Source: Microglena sp. YARC (taxonomy: Eukaryota; Chlorophyta; Chlorophyceae; Chlamydomonadales; Chlamydomonadaceae). Taken from it: a DNA stretch of 64,000 bases. This document shows, in pieces, positions 29,507 through 40,850 of this stretch. The stretch is from NCBI GenBank assembly GCA_022414725.1, contig CM039462.1, positions 59,430,001 through 59,494,000 on the forward strand, given 5' to 3'. Position 1 is the first letter of the stretch, and the number at the start of each line of letters is the position of its first letter. The position numbers and the translations under genes were made by a program. Under the pieces are notes generated by a model, which ran no database searches, was not told the DNA's origin, and saw only the letters and a list, made by a program, of their open reading frames with translations.

Positions 29507-30205
29507 ATAATGTGCCTTGGGTTTACTGGGGGTGCTACGTTAGAGCCTTTTGTGGTCGCTTTAAGGGTCCCAATAAGCTGCTAGTAGCATCGAAAAGGCT
29601 AATAGGAGCACCATGGTGCTACACAAGGACGCTTTTTCCTTTCCTGAAAAATAACCCTGGTAAGTCGCACCCCCCATGAGATAAATGCTTCCAACAACCA
29701 AAAGTGTTTTTACGCCCATGAAAAAGCCGAACCCCCACTTCCGCTAACAGCATTTACCACTTCCATTCATGTCATTTTATTTTTAGCTTTAATCTTTCCA
29801 GCAGCAGCTTCTATGCAGTTCCCCTGTCTGGCTAATCCTCCAAAACCAGTGCACCTCGAAGCTGACACAATCAGCTGTCCAGAACTGCTGATTTATTTGA
29901 GATGAAAATACTGGGCAAGACAGGTCAAATGAAAATCGAAACGCTGAGCATGATCGAAATGGGACGAGACGAGTGATGCAAGCAAGGAATGGGAGGCAGT
30001 AAAATGAAGCAACAGGCTAAGGGTGGTCAGATATATCCCAACTGGAGGATGGGGCTCCTGGGCGGCTCCTAGACGGGGCACCAGGAACCTGGAGGAGCAG
30101 CGGACGCGGGCATAGCCGGGTGGAACAGGGTACCTCGCGGGAATCCTTTGCGATAGCTTCCAGGCCCTCTGCATCCAGGGGTTCCTTCAAGGCTCGGCTG
30201 ACCAT
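29507..30205. other. no gene seen
   Basis: Unique-looking sequence; short frames only. Confidence 0.35.
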
Positions 30206-30383
30206 AGCATTTCTTTTCAGCTATGAGCAACAACTCCGGGGCAGATCCCTGACTGGCCAACCAAACGCGACCTGTTGCATCTTGAAGCAGACACAATCAG
30301 CTGTCCAGAACTGCTGAAATATTGGGGTTCAGCTCAGTGGCTGGCTCAAGGAGCTGCCTAGAAGCTACTGCTCGGCTAATGCT
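30206..30383 (+). repeat. hAT-like MITE, complete but diverged copy
   Basis: The left end is 'TTTCTTTTCAGCTATGAGCA'; the right end contains 'GAGCTGCCTAGAAGCTACTG' and is its inverted counterpart. The interior shares 'GACACAATCAGCTGTCCAGA' and 'ACTGCTGAAAT' with the copy at 51748, defining a subfamily. A clear target duplication was not found. Confidence 0.65.
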
Positions 30384-30519
30384 CCTAGTCATCAGGCATC
30401 CAAGCTCAGACACTGGAACTAGGTTACGAGCAGCGGGACTCATAATTGTGTACAGACGATGGTTGAGCAGTCAATCGCTCCAGAGAGATGTCAAATTGAC
30501 AGGCGCCTCTTGGTTCTCT

Positions 30520-30680
30520 AACATTATTTCTCCCAGGGTGCAACTGGCTTCACAGCTGCCCCCCCCCCCAAATGAACTGTGGCTTCACAGGTGGCTTCAC
30601 AGGTGGCCCATGGTGCTACTGGCTCCACAGACACTCCAACATCATTTCTCCCACGGTGCAACTGGCTTCACAGGTGGCGT
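30520..30680 (+). repeat. direct repeat around 'GCAACTGGCTTCACAG'
   Basis: A ~38-bp segment starting 'AACATTATTTCTCCCAGGG' recurs about 116 bp later as 'AACATCATTTCTCCCACGG'. Between them is a short 'AGGTGGCTTCAC' tandem. Confidence 0.6.
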
Positions 30681-31561
30681 GAGCACATTCTGCTTCAGCT
30701 CCCCTGTGATGATATTGTGTGTCAGGTTATTCCTCTTGCTGTACAAGTTTTGGAGGCGCTGCATGTGCTTGTACTCGAATTTTTGATCCTGCAAGATAGA
30801 AACAGAGGGTGTCGGGGGTTCACAAGCTAATTACACTTCAGTGAAAGTGACAAGTGAGAGTATACGTGTGCATGCATGAAGCCCTCATCGTGCCTCACGT
30901 CATCATGCTTCACGCCATGTGAAGGGTCTCTGTTTGTGTTTGTGCGTGTTTCAATGTATTTGTGCTTGTGTGAATTTCTTTGTGCTTGTGCGTATGTGTG
31001 TGTATGTGTGTTAGTGTGTGAGTGTGAGTGAGTGAGTGTGTGCTTGCATGCAGGTCATATTGATAAATGCATATGTGGGTATGTTGGCGCAGTCGTGGGT
31101 ATTCATGAATCATAAAATCCCAAGACCTCATGTCCGTAGCTTTGTACCTGGTACTGCAGTTTCTGTCCCCGATCATCTGTATTGTAGTTTGAAGTGATGA
31201 TGTTGAACCCCGCACCAGTCCTGTTGGCTTGGCAACCCGTGCCATCGTCTCTGGCTTTTGTAAGGCGCTGTTCATGCTGCGATGTTGCATTCTCCATACG
31301 CTGCCATCTGTCAGCATTTCGGTGGTAGTCTTCTGCCCCTTTCTGCGCCAAAAGTACCTGATAGGGGATCACGAAATCACGCTCAAATTCAAATTCAAGT
31401 TTAAAGATTCGGGGGCATCTCCGCTCCAAGTGCACCTAAGAGGGACTCACACAATTCCTTTCATATTCAAATTCAAATTCAAGTCCAAAGCTTGAAGATT
31501 CTGCCACCACAGACCTCCTTCTTCAGCTCCTGTACCCCTACATTATCACTGTAACACAAAC

Positions 31562-31700
31562 TCAGGGCCCCTGTTGATACGAAGATTATTTTGGGTTCAG
31601 TTCATCAGTTATTTTTCGTTATAGCCCCTCCTGTCATGGACTCATGGTTGGGCAAGTCCCTTGAGCCTATTTGGTCTCCCCTGGACTGTACCAACATACA
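31562..31700 (+). repeat. dispersed repeat family C, copy 2
   Basis: Same order as copy 1: 'CAGGGCCCCTGTTGATAC', 'GGGTTCAGTTCATCAGT', 'GGTTGGGCAAGTCCC', 'AGCCTATTTGGTCTCCCC', ending in 'TGGACTGTACCAACATACA'. Confidence 0.7.
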
Positions 31701-31805
31701 CCCATATGTGTGCCATCTCATGATGCTTGCGATGCAATCGCACAATGCATGCAACAAATTTGATGGAATCTACACGATGTTTGCACAGTGGAAGTTATCT
31801 TGTGG

Positions 31806-32045
31806 CTGCAAAGTTATGACACATGATTTCATGCCAAGATGCATTGAGGCCAGCCTGTCAAAGTCATGGCGCATGAGTACATGCCAAGATGCATTGAGGC
31901 CAGCCTGTCAAAGTCATGGCGCATGAGTGCAGCCTGTCAAAGTCATGACGCAAGAGTGCATGCCAAGATGCATTAATGCCAGCCTGTCAAAGTCATGACA
32001 CATTATTTAGTGCATGCCAAGATGCATTGAGGCCAGCCTGCCCCA
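31806..32045 (+). repeat. ~45-55-bp tandem repeat, about five units
   Basis: Units contain 'GTCAAAGTCATGGCGCATGA' and 'GCCAAGATGCATTGAGGCC', with variable loss of the second half. The downstream stretch to 33620 holds older, more diverged relatives (for example 'CACTGACCTCTTTCTTCATC' at about 32230, 33145, 33295 and 33600). Confidence 0.8.
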
Positions 32046-34197
32046 CCGATCTCTTTCTTCATCTCAAATGCCCTTGTTTGCGCATACATGTGTGCCATCT
32101 CATGAAGCCATGATGCTTGTGATGCAATTCACAATGCATGCACACACTTTGATGGTACATGATGTGTGCACAATGGAAATTATATTGAGGGTTCAAAATC
32201 ACGCCACGCGAGTGCATGCCAGTCTGCCATCTCTGACCTCTTTCCTCATCCCTAACACCTTTTTTAGAGCATGCTAGTATTCTGCTGACACGATCTGTGC
32301 GCAATACGAATTATCTTGTAGCTAAAACATTAGGTGTGTTCAAAAGTATCAGTCGCTTCCGAAATAAAGTAACCTATGGAGCCTGTCTACATATTTCGTC
32401 ACCCACACTGTGCCATTCTGGGAGTTCGGGGTCCAAACTTACAGCACTAGGTAAAACCTTTCTCTAATAACCGAGCCAAGTCCAGTGGTGACGTTTTTCC
32501 GGCTGATCTATTGCGAGGCTCCAAACCTATTTTCACACTTTAGCGCTTTCCAGACCTCCGCAGCGTGTTTGGGCATGCAGGGATACAGATGTTTCTCACA
32601 TGGTGGGTATACTAGACTCATCTTGCATGCACATGTGGCACCCATTCAAATTTGAACTGACTATTGAGGATGGAGCTCCATGCAATGGGTCAAGTGCTCA
32701 TATAGGGGCCTACATGCTGGGGTCCATACCCATTTAGGTTTATGTGTGTGCCCACAACACACACCAGCATCAGAGTAGCACAACATGCTTACCAGTCTGA
32801 CCCCCCAAGTACACCTATGGAGGCAACAATACATTTGGGGCTGGTGTGCCTTGTGTAATATAGGGTACTTCTGACATGCCCCAACACCCGTGTTAATTTG
32901 ACAATCCAAAGGGGAAAAATGGAGGAACTGGTTTACAGCTCCCTAGTTATTGCTTCACAACACATGATGACACATGCATAATATAAGTCATCATTTGTGT
33001 TATATCCATAAATGTCACCCAAGTGGTTTAGGAGGGTGGTTAACATGTGGCAAATTATAAATGATGACTAATACTTTTGAACAAGCCTACATTATGCGGC
33101 ATAACCTGCCAATGAGAGCATTTCATGTTGCCAGTCTAACATCACTGACCTATTTCTTCATCCCCAATGCTCTTTTTGCGCATGCTTGTATTGTATGCTC
33201 ACACGATCTGTGTACAATACGAATTATCTTGTAGCTACAAAATTATGCGCAATAACCTGCCCATGTGTGCATTCCATGTTGCCAGCCTGTAATCACTGAC
33301 CTCTTTCTTCATCCCTAATGCTTTTATATTGCTCACCATTTTTCACAATACGAATGATCTTGTAGCCAGTGTTTCTAACAAGGATTTCGACCTAAATATG
33401 AAGCATCTGGCAGCGCGATGCTCAAGCTAAGCATCTGAAATCCGAAAACATTTCCCACTCCTGGGAGCGCGATGGACCAAAACAGCGAGAAATATTTATA
33501 ATCGGGCGCGCGAGATGAATCGCGCTTCTTATAATCGCTTCTTGTAGCTGCAAAACAATGCATTAAGGCATACAATATGATGTTGCCAGTCTGACACCAC
33601 TGACCTCTTTCTTCGCCGCTTGTGCCCTTTTCCTCGCTGCCTCCTCCTCGACTGCACTTCCTGAGAAGCGCTTGCTCTCGTCGATGTACAGAGCGCTATT
33701 CGGAGCCGGCCGGTGATTGACAAAAGTGCTCGACATCTTTCAGGCCGCGGGCGTGTTCAGGTTCGGATTCTTCTTACGGTCCTGTGCCTGGGCTCTTCTG
33801 TCGGTGTAGGCAGACGATAGGGGAAGCAGATGAATAGAGATATAGACAGAACGCAAAGCGATGTCAGGCCGCTTCGCTTGAAAGTAGTGATGATAATGAA
33901 CCGATGAGGAGGTTCGGCTGGGTAGGGTGGGCGGGCTAAAGAATGGCAAATACCCTGCGCGCTTTCTTATTGAATCTTGCGGGGTAGGGCGCGATTTTTT
34001 GCTAGTTGAACGCGAATAGGAGAATGTAATCGAACCGCTCGAGAAGCCAGTTGTCGATTTCTAAGATTATGAGTACATGTGAGTCAGCAGCGTACGACAG
34101 TACATGTACCGTAGCTAGAGCGGCTAGAGCGGCAGTTGGGCGGGAAAAGGCGCGCGCGCAACGCGTTCTGAATTCCGGTCCCCTGCGAGGTTCCTAA
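32046..34197. other. gene-free, diverged long-period repeats
   Basis: Blocks resembling 'CCAGTCTGACATCACTGACC' followed by 'TTCTTCATCCCTAATGC' recur about every 150-400 bp. No coding frame carries a recognisable domain. 33960-34190 has a GC-richer unique stretch. Confidence 0.45.
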
Positions 34198-34868
34198 GGG
34201 TGTGTTTCCACAGGACTTTTTGGCCTTCCCGTGGATTAGGTTCCAGGAGTCGACCTGGCAGCTCAACTGAACCCAACTGACAATCCCCGGAGAATCCCGA
34301 AGCCCTTGATTCGCCCCAGAGACTTCGGGATTCTCCGGGGAGTTTCGGTTGGGTTCAGTTGAGCTGACAGGTCAACTGCTGGACCCCAATCCACGGGAAG
34401 CCCAAGCGACAGAACAAAAGAGAGAGCCGCTGTAAAGTAAAAGCTGAAGTTGTCACAACGCAAACAATGACACGCCTTGTCGATTTTGTGTCTCGACCCT
34501 GCGGCGATTCTCCTGGGATGCTGATGTGGACTCCGGGAAATGCTGATGTGGACTCCGGGGAGACTCCAAAATCTCCAGGGGTGGGCGGCATGTTCCCCCG
34601 AAACTTTTCTCCTGGAAAGCCAGGGGAAAGTCGTTAATCGTCCGTTTTGTACTTTTAACCGTCATTTTTCGTAAATATTTCGAAATCTTCAAAATTACCC
34701 AGGGGTAAAGATTCGACGACCTGTCGCGAAGATTTGCCGACCTGGAACCCCGGGGATTCTCCGGGGAGACTCCGGGGAACCCCTGTGGAAACAAAATTGC
34801 CTACCTGGCACCGGGGAGGGTTTACTTTTTGTTTCCGGGGACGCGAAAATCTCTGTGGAAACACACCC
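34198..34868 (+). repeat. PIF/Harbinger-like MITE (671 bp) with TAA target duplication
   Basis: The left end 'GGGTGTGTTTCCACAG' is matched exactly, inverted, at the right end, and both ends are flanked by TAA (34195-34197 and 34869-34871). A 3-bp TWA duplication and G-rich ends fit PIF/Harbinger elements. Inside, 34260-34378 forms a second, nearly perfect hairpin ('CAGCTCAACTGAACCCAACT' pairing with its complement), and 'GGACTCCGGG' motifs recur. No transposase is present. Confidence 0.8.
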
Positions 34869-34889
34869 TAAAGCCGTCGAGCCTAGGGT

Positions 34890-35410
34890 CGAGCCCCCCC
34901 CCCACCCCACCCACCCCCCACCCCACCCACCACCACACACACACCACCCCAAAACACACACACACACCACCCGAGCAGACCATCAGGCTCCAGAATACAA
35001 GTTGAGTAGATTAAGCCATGATAATGATGATGATAAAGATAGATACGGCAGACACTGATAGACAGATAAATAAGTCTTGCCTTCAGTCGTTTGTATACCT
35101 GAGTGATCTCTTCCTGGAGCGCGGACGACTGTTGAGCGCCCAAGAAGGTTGTAAAAAAACTCTAAAATTTAAATAACTTTGTCCAAAATTGATATTTGTA
35201 TATTTTGTTTATACATGGTTTGAAAGGCCTTGACGAGATGATGCTCGTCGACACCCCTTTCACTATGTAATACTGTCGGTGTGTAGATATGAGGTCTCAA
35301 AGGGGGGGGGGGGGGGGGGGGGGGTCCCCAGGGGGTCAAAATAACAACTTCGGAACATGCGGTCAGCCAACTTTATTCTTGCCCCCCCCCCCTTTGATTC
35401 ATGTATTGGA
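34890..35410. repeat. low-complexity C/A tracts and a G homopolymer
   Basis: A C/CA-rich tract (34895-34975) is followed by unique sequence and then by a run of over 20 Gs (about 35300-35325). No gene is present. Confidence 0.8.
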
Positions 35411-35710
35411 AAAACCTGCAACCTTAACACTAAACCCTGGATGTGGTCAATACAGAACTTTGGCCATTCAGTTATTGCCTTATTGGAGGGCCAGTCCCCA
35501 CCATAAAGGTAACTTTTCAAATGGTTTTTTTACCTTCCACTCAGGTGAATTGAACCCTAATGGCTCAAACCCTAATCTCTAGATGTGAACTTTACATGAG
35601 TTTATTGGTGTAGCCAGAAAGTGAGCAAAATCGTACAGACCGATTGTTACTGTTTGCATCTTCTCGAACCCCCAGGTGAGGGCATCGAGCATTGTTTAAC
35701 ATTATTCTTG

Positions 35711-35770
35711 GTAATTTATTTTACCGCCAAGGTCGGCAAGCGGCCAAATTGCTCCATGTAAGTATGTCAC
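35711..35770 (-). repeat. 60-bp dispersed module B, copy 1
   Basis: Read on the minus strand it gives 'AACTTGGTGACATAC', 'ACATGGAGCAATTTGGCCGC' and 'TTGGCGGTAAA', a version of the module found at 44150, 51477, 51580, 53505 and 54146 (inverted). It abuts the 5' end of the LINE. Confidence 0.6.
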
Positions 35771-35786
35771 CAAGTTAGCGGTAATA

Positions 35787-36242
35787 TTGAATGCTGATGT
35801 TAGTATGTTACTTACCAAGTTGAGCAAGGATGGGGGGGTCGCTATCTATGTCCGCACTTGCCTAAATGCTACTTTAGTCCATGAGGCACCTGAATTAGGC
35901 ATGGCATGGATTCGCATACATGGAACACACATTGGTGTGTGCTATATCCCACATGCTAACAGCTCATACTACAAACATGGTGACGACTGCATTAGTATAG
36001 AGGACCACTTCCTCACTCTAGGTAAAATCATTGGGAACTTCCAGGAAAAAGGCAACGTTGTGGTGATGGGTGACTTCAACGCTCGGGTTGGTCTTGGTGT
36101 GGACAATGATGATACCGAGTTAGGAGATGAACCAGTATCCCAAACCAGTAGTACAGCCCCCAACCAAACCATTCAACCGAGGTGTAGCATGGACACAGGT
36201 CCCCCCAATCGATTGGGGGGGCCCTACTCCAGCTATGTGTAG
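35787..36242 (+). pseudogene. LINE endonuclease (APE) domain, partial
   Basis: The frame carries the middle of an exonuclease/endonuclease/phosphatase fold with 'GNVVVMGDFNARVG', which holds the conserved G-D-F-N active-site motif. The N-terminal third of the domain is missing. A shift in the G-run near 36214 sends the frame to a stop; the domain resumes in the next frame with 'KKSVIDYALAAP' (S-x-I-D-Y motif). Confidence 0.85.
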
Positions 36243-36283
36243 TAACTGGTCTTATCATCCTTAACGGTAGAACAGAAGGTGAT

Positions 36284-38983
36284 ATGCAAGGTGCACATAC
36301 CTTCTTTGCAGATGGCATGGACAAGAAATCTGTCATTGATTATGCGCTAGCCGCCCCTAGTCTTCTCAACACCCCAGGAGTCAAGTTTAGTGTGGCTCCC
36401 AAGCATGACTGCCCTCTCAGGCCCGGGGGTGGAAAGTTTGACCACATGCCTATCACACTCCACATACCAGATGCTGCCCTTAGGCCTTCTCAAGGTACTA
36501 TTAGTACACCTGCTGGTGGTAAACCTTCGCCCAAACTGAAATGGAAAGACAACTATGTCCAGATGTATGCACACACAATTAAGCGTGATCCAGACGTTAA
36601 CCGATTACTTGACAATGCACTCCATAGCTCATCTATGGAAGATTCAGAGAAGGGGATTGCTAGTGCTATTGAACTAGCCATAAGCAAATGCACACCATGT
36701 CACAAACCTGTAGCTAAGCGTAAGCACGGGCCCGTGAACGCATGGTATGATGATGAATGCAATCGTGCTAGACAGGCAGCAAGCCAAGCAGAACATCAAC
36801 ATGGCTCTAGCTCTGACTTGGCTGGTTCTATGCACAAGGAGTACAAGAGGATTCTCAGAAGAAAGAAGAGGAAGTGGCTAGAAACACGCATGGAGAACCT
36901 TCATACGAATCTTCGGCATAATCCGAAAAGTTTTTGGAAAGACGTGCGTGAGCCTAACAAGGCCACTACGGCAGATATCACAATTCATGATTGGACTGAT
37001 TATTTTGCAGACCTCTTTGATGTGCAAGTAGGTATTGATCCAAGTCTGGATGCTAGGGACTTTGTCCCTCAAGCTGATGGACCTCAGATAGAGGCCGCAC
37101 CAACATGGTTATGTCAAGACTTTACCACCCAGGAGGTGTTTTCTGTTCTCCAATCCCTACGGAAAAACTCCTCCCCCGGGGTAGATGGTATCCCTGCAGA
37201 ATGGTACAGATTTGCTTCCCATGAGGCCAACTCCCGATTTGTACAAGCTATGACTAACCTGTTTAATCTCATCTGGAAGACTTCTTACCCTAGCCAATGG
37301 GCTGCAGCTGCCTTGGTACCCGTACCCAAATCCAAAGGCAGTGTGTATGACAAGGACAACTATCGAGGTCTTGCGGTGAGCAACTCCATAGGAAAGATCT
37401 TCTCCCTTTGCATGCTACGTAGACTAGATGATTGGTCAGAAGAATTCAACCTCAGAGCCGCTGGCCAATATGGATTTAGAAGTGGTAGGGGTACTGCAGA
37501 TGCATCATTCATTCTTAACCATATTGTAGATAAATATAGAGAAAAAAAAAACCACTCTTTGTGGCTTTTTGTTGATTTCAAGAAGGCTTATGATTGGGTC
37601 AACAGAGACTTGCTATGGGATTGCTTAGCAAGGCTAGGAGTCAAGGACCCCTATCTCAGTATTCTGAAGTCCATGTATAATCATGTTGTTTTCCAAGTTC
37701 GCCTACATGGGGGCATTGGATCCTCCTTTCCATCCCTTGTAGGAGTTAAACAAGGAGACCCCCTATCCCCACTCCTATTCGGTCTGTTCATTGATAGAAT
37801 TGAATCGTTCCTCCAATCCAAGCTCCCAAATGCAGGGGCTGAGCTTAGGGGAAAGATTCTGCAACTGTTACTTTATGCTGATGACCTAGCTATAATGGCA
37901 GAATCCCCGGCAGATATGCAAGCGATGCTTGACTGCCTGAGAGATTTCTGCGAGGCTACTAAGATGGCTGTGAATATAAAGAAAACTGAGATTGTCGTTT
38001 TCAACAAACAATTCTGTGATGAGGCCCGCATGGATCCTGATTACAAATTTGTCTATGATGGAGCACAACTTTCTACAAAGTTATCTTTTATCTACTTGGG
38101 ATCCCTCTTTGTGGATGGTGACTCAAGCAATCGTGCAAAAGCTGCTTTTTATAGGATGCTCACTAAGGCCCAAAAGGCACACCACATGCTTCGTAGGCGA
38201 TGCCATACTATGGAGATATACAATATTGATATTCTCACCCACCTGTTTGATTCTCTTGTACAACCTATCCTGAATTTTGGCTGTGAGGTGTGGGCTCCTT
38301 CTATTCTGAACAACACACTTATCTCAAATGACCATGCTTGTGAGAAATGGCATAGAGGTATACTTAAACAAATGTTGGGTGTTTGCCAATCTACTACATC
38401 TAATATTATCATGGAAGAGCTGGGTAGAACCCCGTTGTGTTTTGCTTGGCTTAAACAAGCTTTGCACTTCTGGAACAAGACCATACATAAAGAACCTGAG
38501 GATCTCATTAGAATGGCTCTTGAGGAATCTTTTGACTCCAACACTGGCTGGGTTCATGACTTGCGTTGTGCTCTCCACAAGCTAGGATCCAGTAAAAACA
38601 TCAACATTTTGGAGGCTGTCGATGTCGAAGGTATTATGTCTGAAGTTTTTGAGTCATGGAGGTTTAAGTACCCAAGTGACACCAATGCAGTTAGAGACAT
38701 CCCTGATGAGAGAAGGGTTGGCTTTAAACGCCTCCGATACCAAAAATGGTTCGCAGCCAACAGCAATGATGAGAATGGCTTGATTCCCTTTACATCCGCC
38801 TTACATAAGCAGGATCAGATTCGTTCTATAGCACAGTTTAGAATGGGTTCCCATTGGCTGAACACAGAAAGAATGAGGGTGGTGGATAGAGCACACATCC
38901 CTCGCTCAATGAGACACTGTCAAATGTGTGGGTTCCAAAAACCTGAGGATGAAATGCATATGTTTGAGTGCCCTTTTTTATAA
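36284..38983 (+). pseudogene. LINE reverse transcriptase polyprotein
   Basis: This 899-codon frame starts with the end of the endonuclease, then has a linker. The RT domain follows with 'NSSPGVDGIPAEWY' (motif 0-like), 'FVDFKKAYDWVNRD' (motif A), 'GVKQGDPLSPLLFGLFID' (B) and 'LLLYADDLAIMAES' (C), then a thumb and a C-C-H-C segment 'CQMCGFQKPEDEMHMFECPF'. One extra T in the run after 'FECPF', compared with copy 1, ends the frame early and removes the last ~45 residues. The enzyme would prime on nicked target DNA and copy its own RNA. Confidence 0.92.
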
Positions 38984-39480
38984 TGATATTCGCCTCCGCT
39001 ACCAGAATCTGTTTACAGATATTTATAGGCATGTCCATGAGGATACCGACTTAACCGTATGGAATGTGGAATTCTGCGATTCCACATTCAGAACCTTTAT
39101 GAATGGATGGCACTAAGTCTTTTTGGAGCAACCTAGCCGACTATCTTTCTACTTGTAGAAGAGCAAGACAGGAAGCCCTGGACTGCTTAGTGGCACCGTA
39201 ATTTATTATCCCTTTTTTTTCTTCTTGTGACTTCTCATTTGTTAGCTTCTTACCTCCGCCACTGTAAGTGGTTGAGATCTGGGTCCTGCTCTAAGGGGTT
39301 TAATACCTACGCCACCAAAACGGTGGTTGGGAGTTTGGTTTGTTTGTCCTCGACACACCCCTGATGTAATGGGGTTTTTTGCTTTGTGGGTGCTTTTTCT
39401 TTTTGTTTAAAGCACAGAGTCTCATACACCCTCGCGGTGTCAAGTAGACTTTAACATGTAATGTATGTATGTATGTATGT

Positions 39481-39838
39481 TACTGTCGAAGATTGCGATG
39501 TTACCAAGTTCAATTTCAAAGAAGGCTGGAGCTACGAGACCAAGTTCAAGGTTGGATGAAACGTGCCAGTCTGTGGTCAGCACATTTACATGAATGTCGA
39601 TATTTCTGTATCAGACAGTGTGAAGCCTCTGTGCACAGGCTTTAAACCGTAACCGAGTTGTTTTAATGGAAAGGATTTCTACTCCAGGAAGTGGGACCCC
39701 GTTGAAGTTGAAGAGTTTTATGGGACACAGTTGAGTGAAGTACCGTATTACAAATCATTTGAATCCCCCGAAGACAAAAATAATCATCTACCAGAGATTA
39801 CTAACGTCCATGTTAAAATAGGTGGTAAGACAGGCTGA
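39481..39838 (+). pseudogene. decayed coding fragment with two in-frame stops
   Basis: Directly after the LINE tail, one frame stays coding-like for about 120 codons ('KFNFKEGWSYETKFKVG', 'VPVCGQHIYMNVDISVSDSV', 'FYSRKWDPVEVEEFYGTQLS') and ends in TGA. It is interrupted by one TGA and one TAA. I do not recognise the protein. The LINE may have inserted into it, since the coding signal starts at the junction. Confidence 0.35.
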
Positions 39839-40405
39839 AGTCATTTAACACCATCTACTATATTTGATATCCTGCACTGAGACACTGAGACTGACCGTCC
39901 TGAAATCCTCTTCACTTGGCACTTTCAAAACAGCTGTCATGTGGCACATTCCCTCAAAAAGCAAAAAATACTACACTACTAAACTACAGCAAGATAAAAT
40001 GTTGATAAGAATCAAAAGATATTCGGAGAAAGAATGGGGTTGCTGCGAGCAACTCTGAAGAGACATGGGATGAATCAGAACTCATAACTGATAACGCCAG
40101 CTGGGCATCATAACGCCGCACATGGCTGTGCAGCACAACTTAGAGGCAACCTTCTCAGCATGCCCCCTACATGTGGCTTCCCAGCCACAGGAGTGCGTGA
40201 GACATGCCTAGAACCTTAGAACCTGAGAACCTTGTCGCTGCACAAATAACTTCCGGTGACTCTGGCCACCTCTGCAATTAGGAAAGAAGGGTATCCTAGA
40301 AAGAAGAGAAGGGAAGAAAGAATATGGATCTGGGGAGGATATCTGTCTTGGCACATCTGCCAGGGTAATAGACTCCCAAAATATCAGGAGTCACTCCCCC
40401 AACCC

Positions 40406-40555
40406 CTATGGCAGCCTGCACCCTGTCCAGGTTGTTCCCCAGGTGTTCAGGGGGAAACACCTGTTTCCGTACATCATTATTTAAACATGTAGTAGATGAA
40501 CAGGCGTCGAACACCTGTTTAACAACCTGAACAGGTGCAGGCTGCCGCAGGAAAC
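40406..40555. repeat. long inverted repeat (hairpin) downstream of the zinc-finger gene
   Basis: Arms 40406-40452 and 40507-40555 are imperfect inverted copies of about 47 bp built around 'GGCAGCCTGCACC' and 'ACAGGTGTTC', with a ~55-bp loop. Further 'ACACCTGTTT' half-sites lie in the loop. This could be a fold-back element or a feature of the 3' flank. The rest of 39839-40850 shows no gene. Confidence 0.65.
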
Positions 40556-40850
40556 AGGATAACAGGAGGCCTTAACTCTGGGGAGCACAAAAGGCTCAAA
40601 ACAGCAATATGGAAGCCTCCCCCCCATGCTAGAGCTGGAAATAGAGCAACAGCAGAGAGGGACGTCCTGCTGGAGCTGAGAAGTCTGCTGGGTGGCCACA
40701 GCTGGGAAGCCGGCCAACAGATCGGTAGGCAGGGCTCAAAATTGAGTGTGGCGCTCCTAGTTTCAGAGAGCTAGACGGGGAGGTCCAGCAGATAGAGAAC
40801 TCCAGATAAAGGGAAGCTCGATGCTGTGTTTCCGTGTTACTGAGCGCCAG

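Larger units (their letters stand above)
35787..39480 (+). mobile_element. LINE (non-LTR retrotransposon), copy 2
   Basis: The copy begins inside the apurinic endonuclease domain, continues through RT and a C-terminal zinc knuckle, and ends with a 3' UTR and an (ATGT)n tail at 39456-39480. It is longer than copy 1 (25024-26890), which lies in the opposite orientation and matches with only scattered differences. Two homopolymer length changes break the coding frame, so it is inactive. The order of endonuclease, RT and C-terminal zinc knuckle places it among APE-type LINEs; the clade cannot be fixed by eye. Confidence 0.9.
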
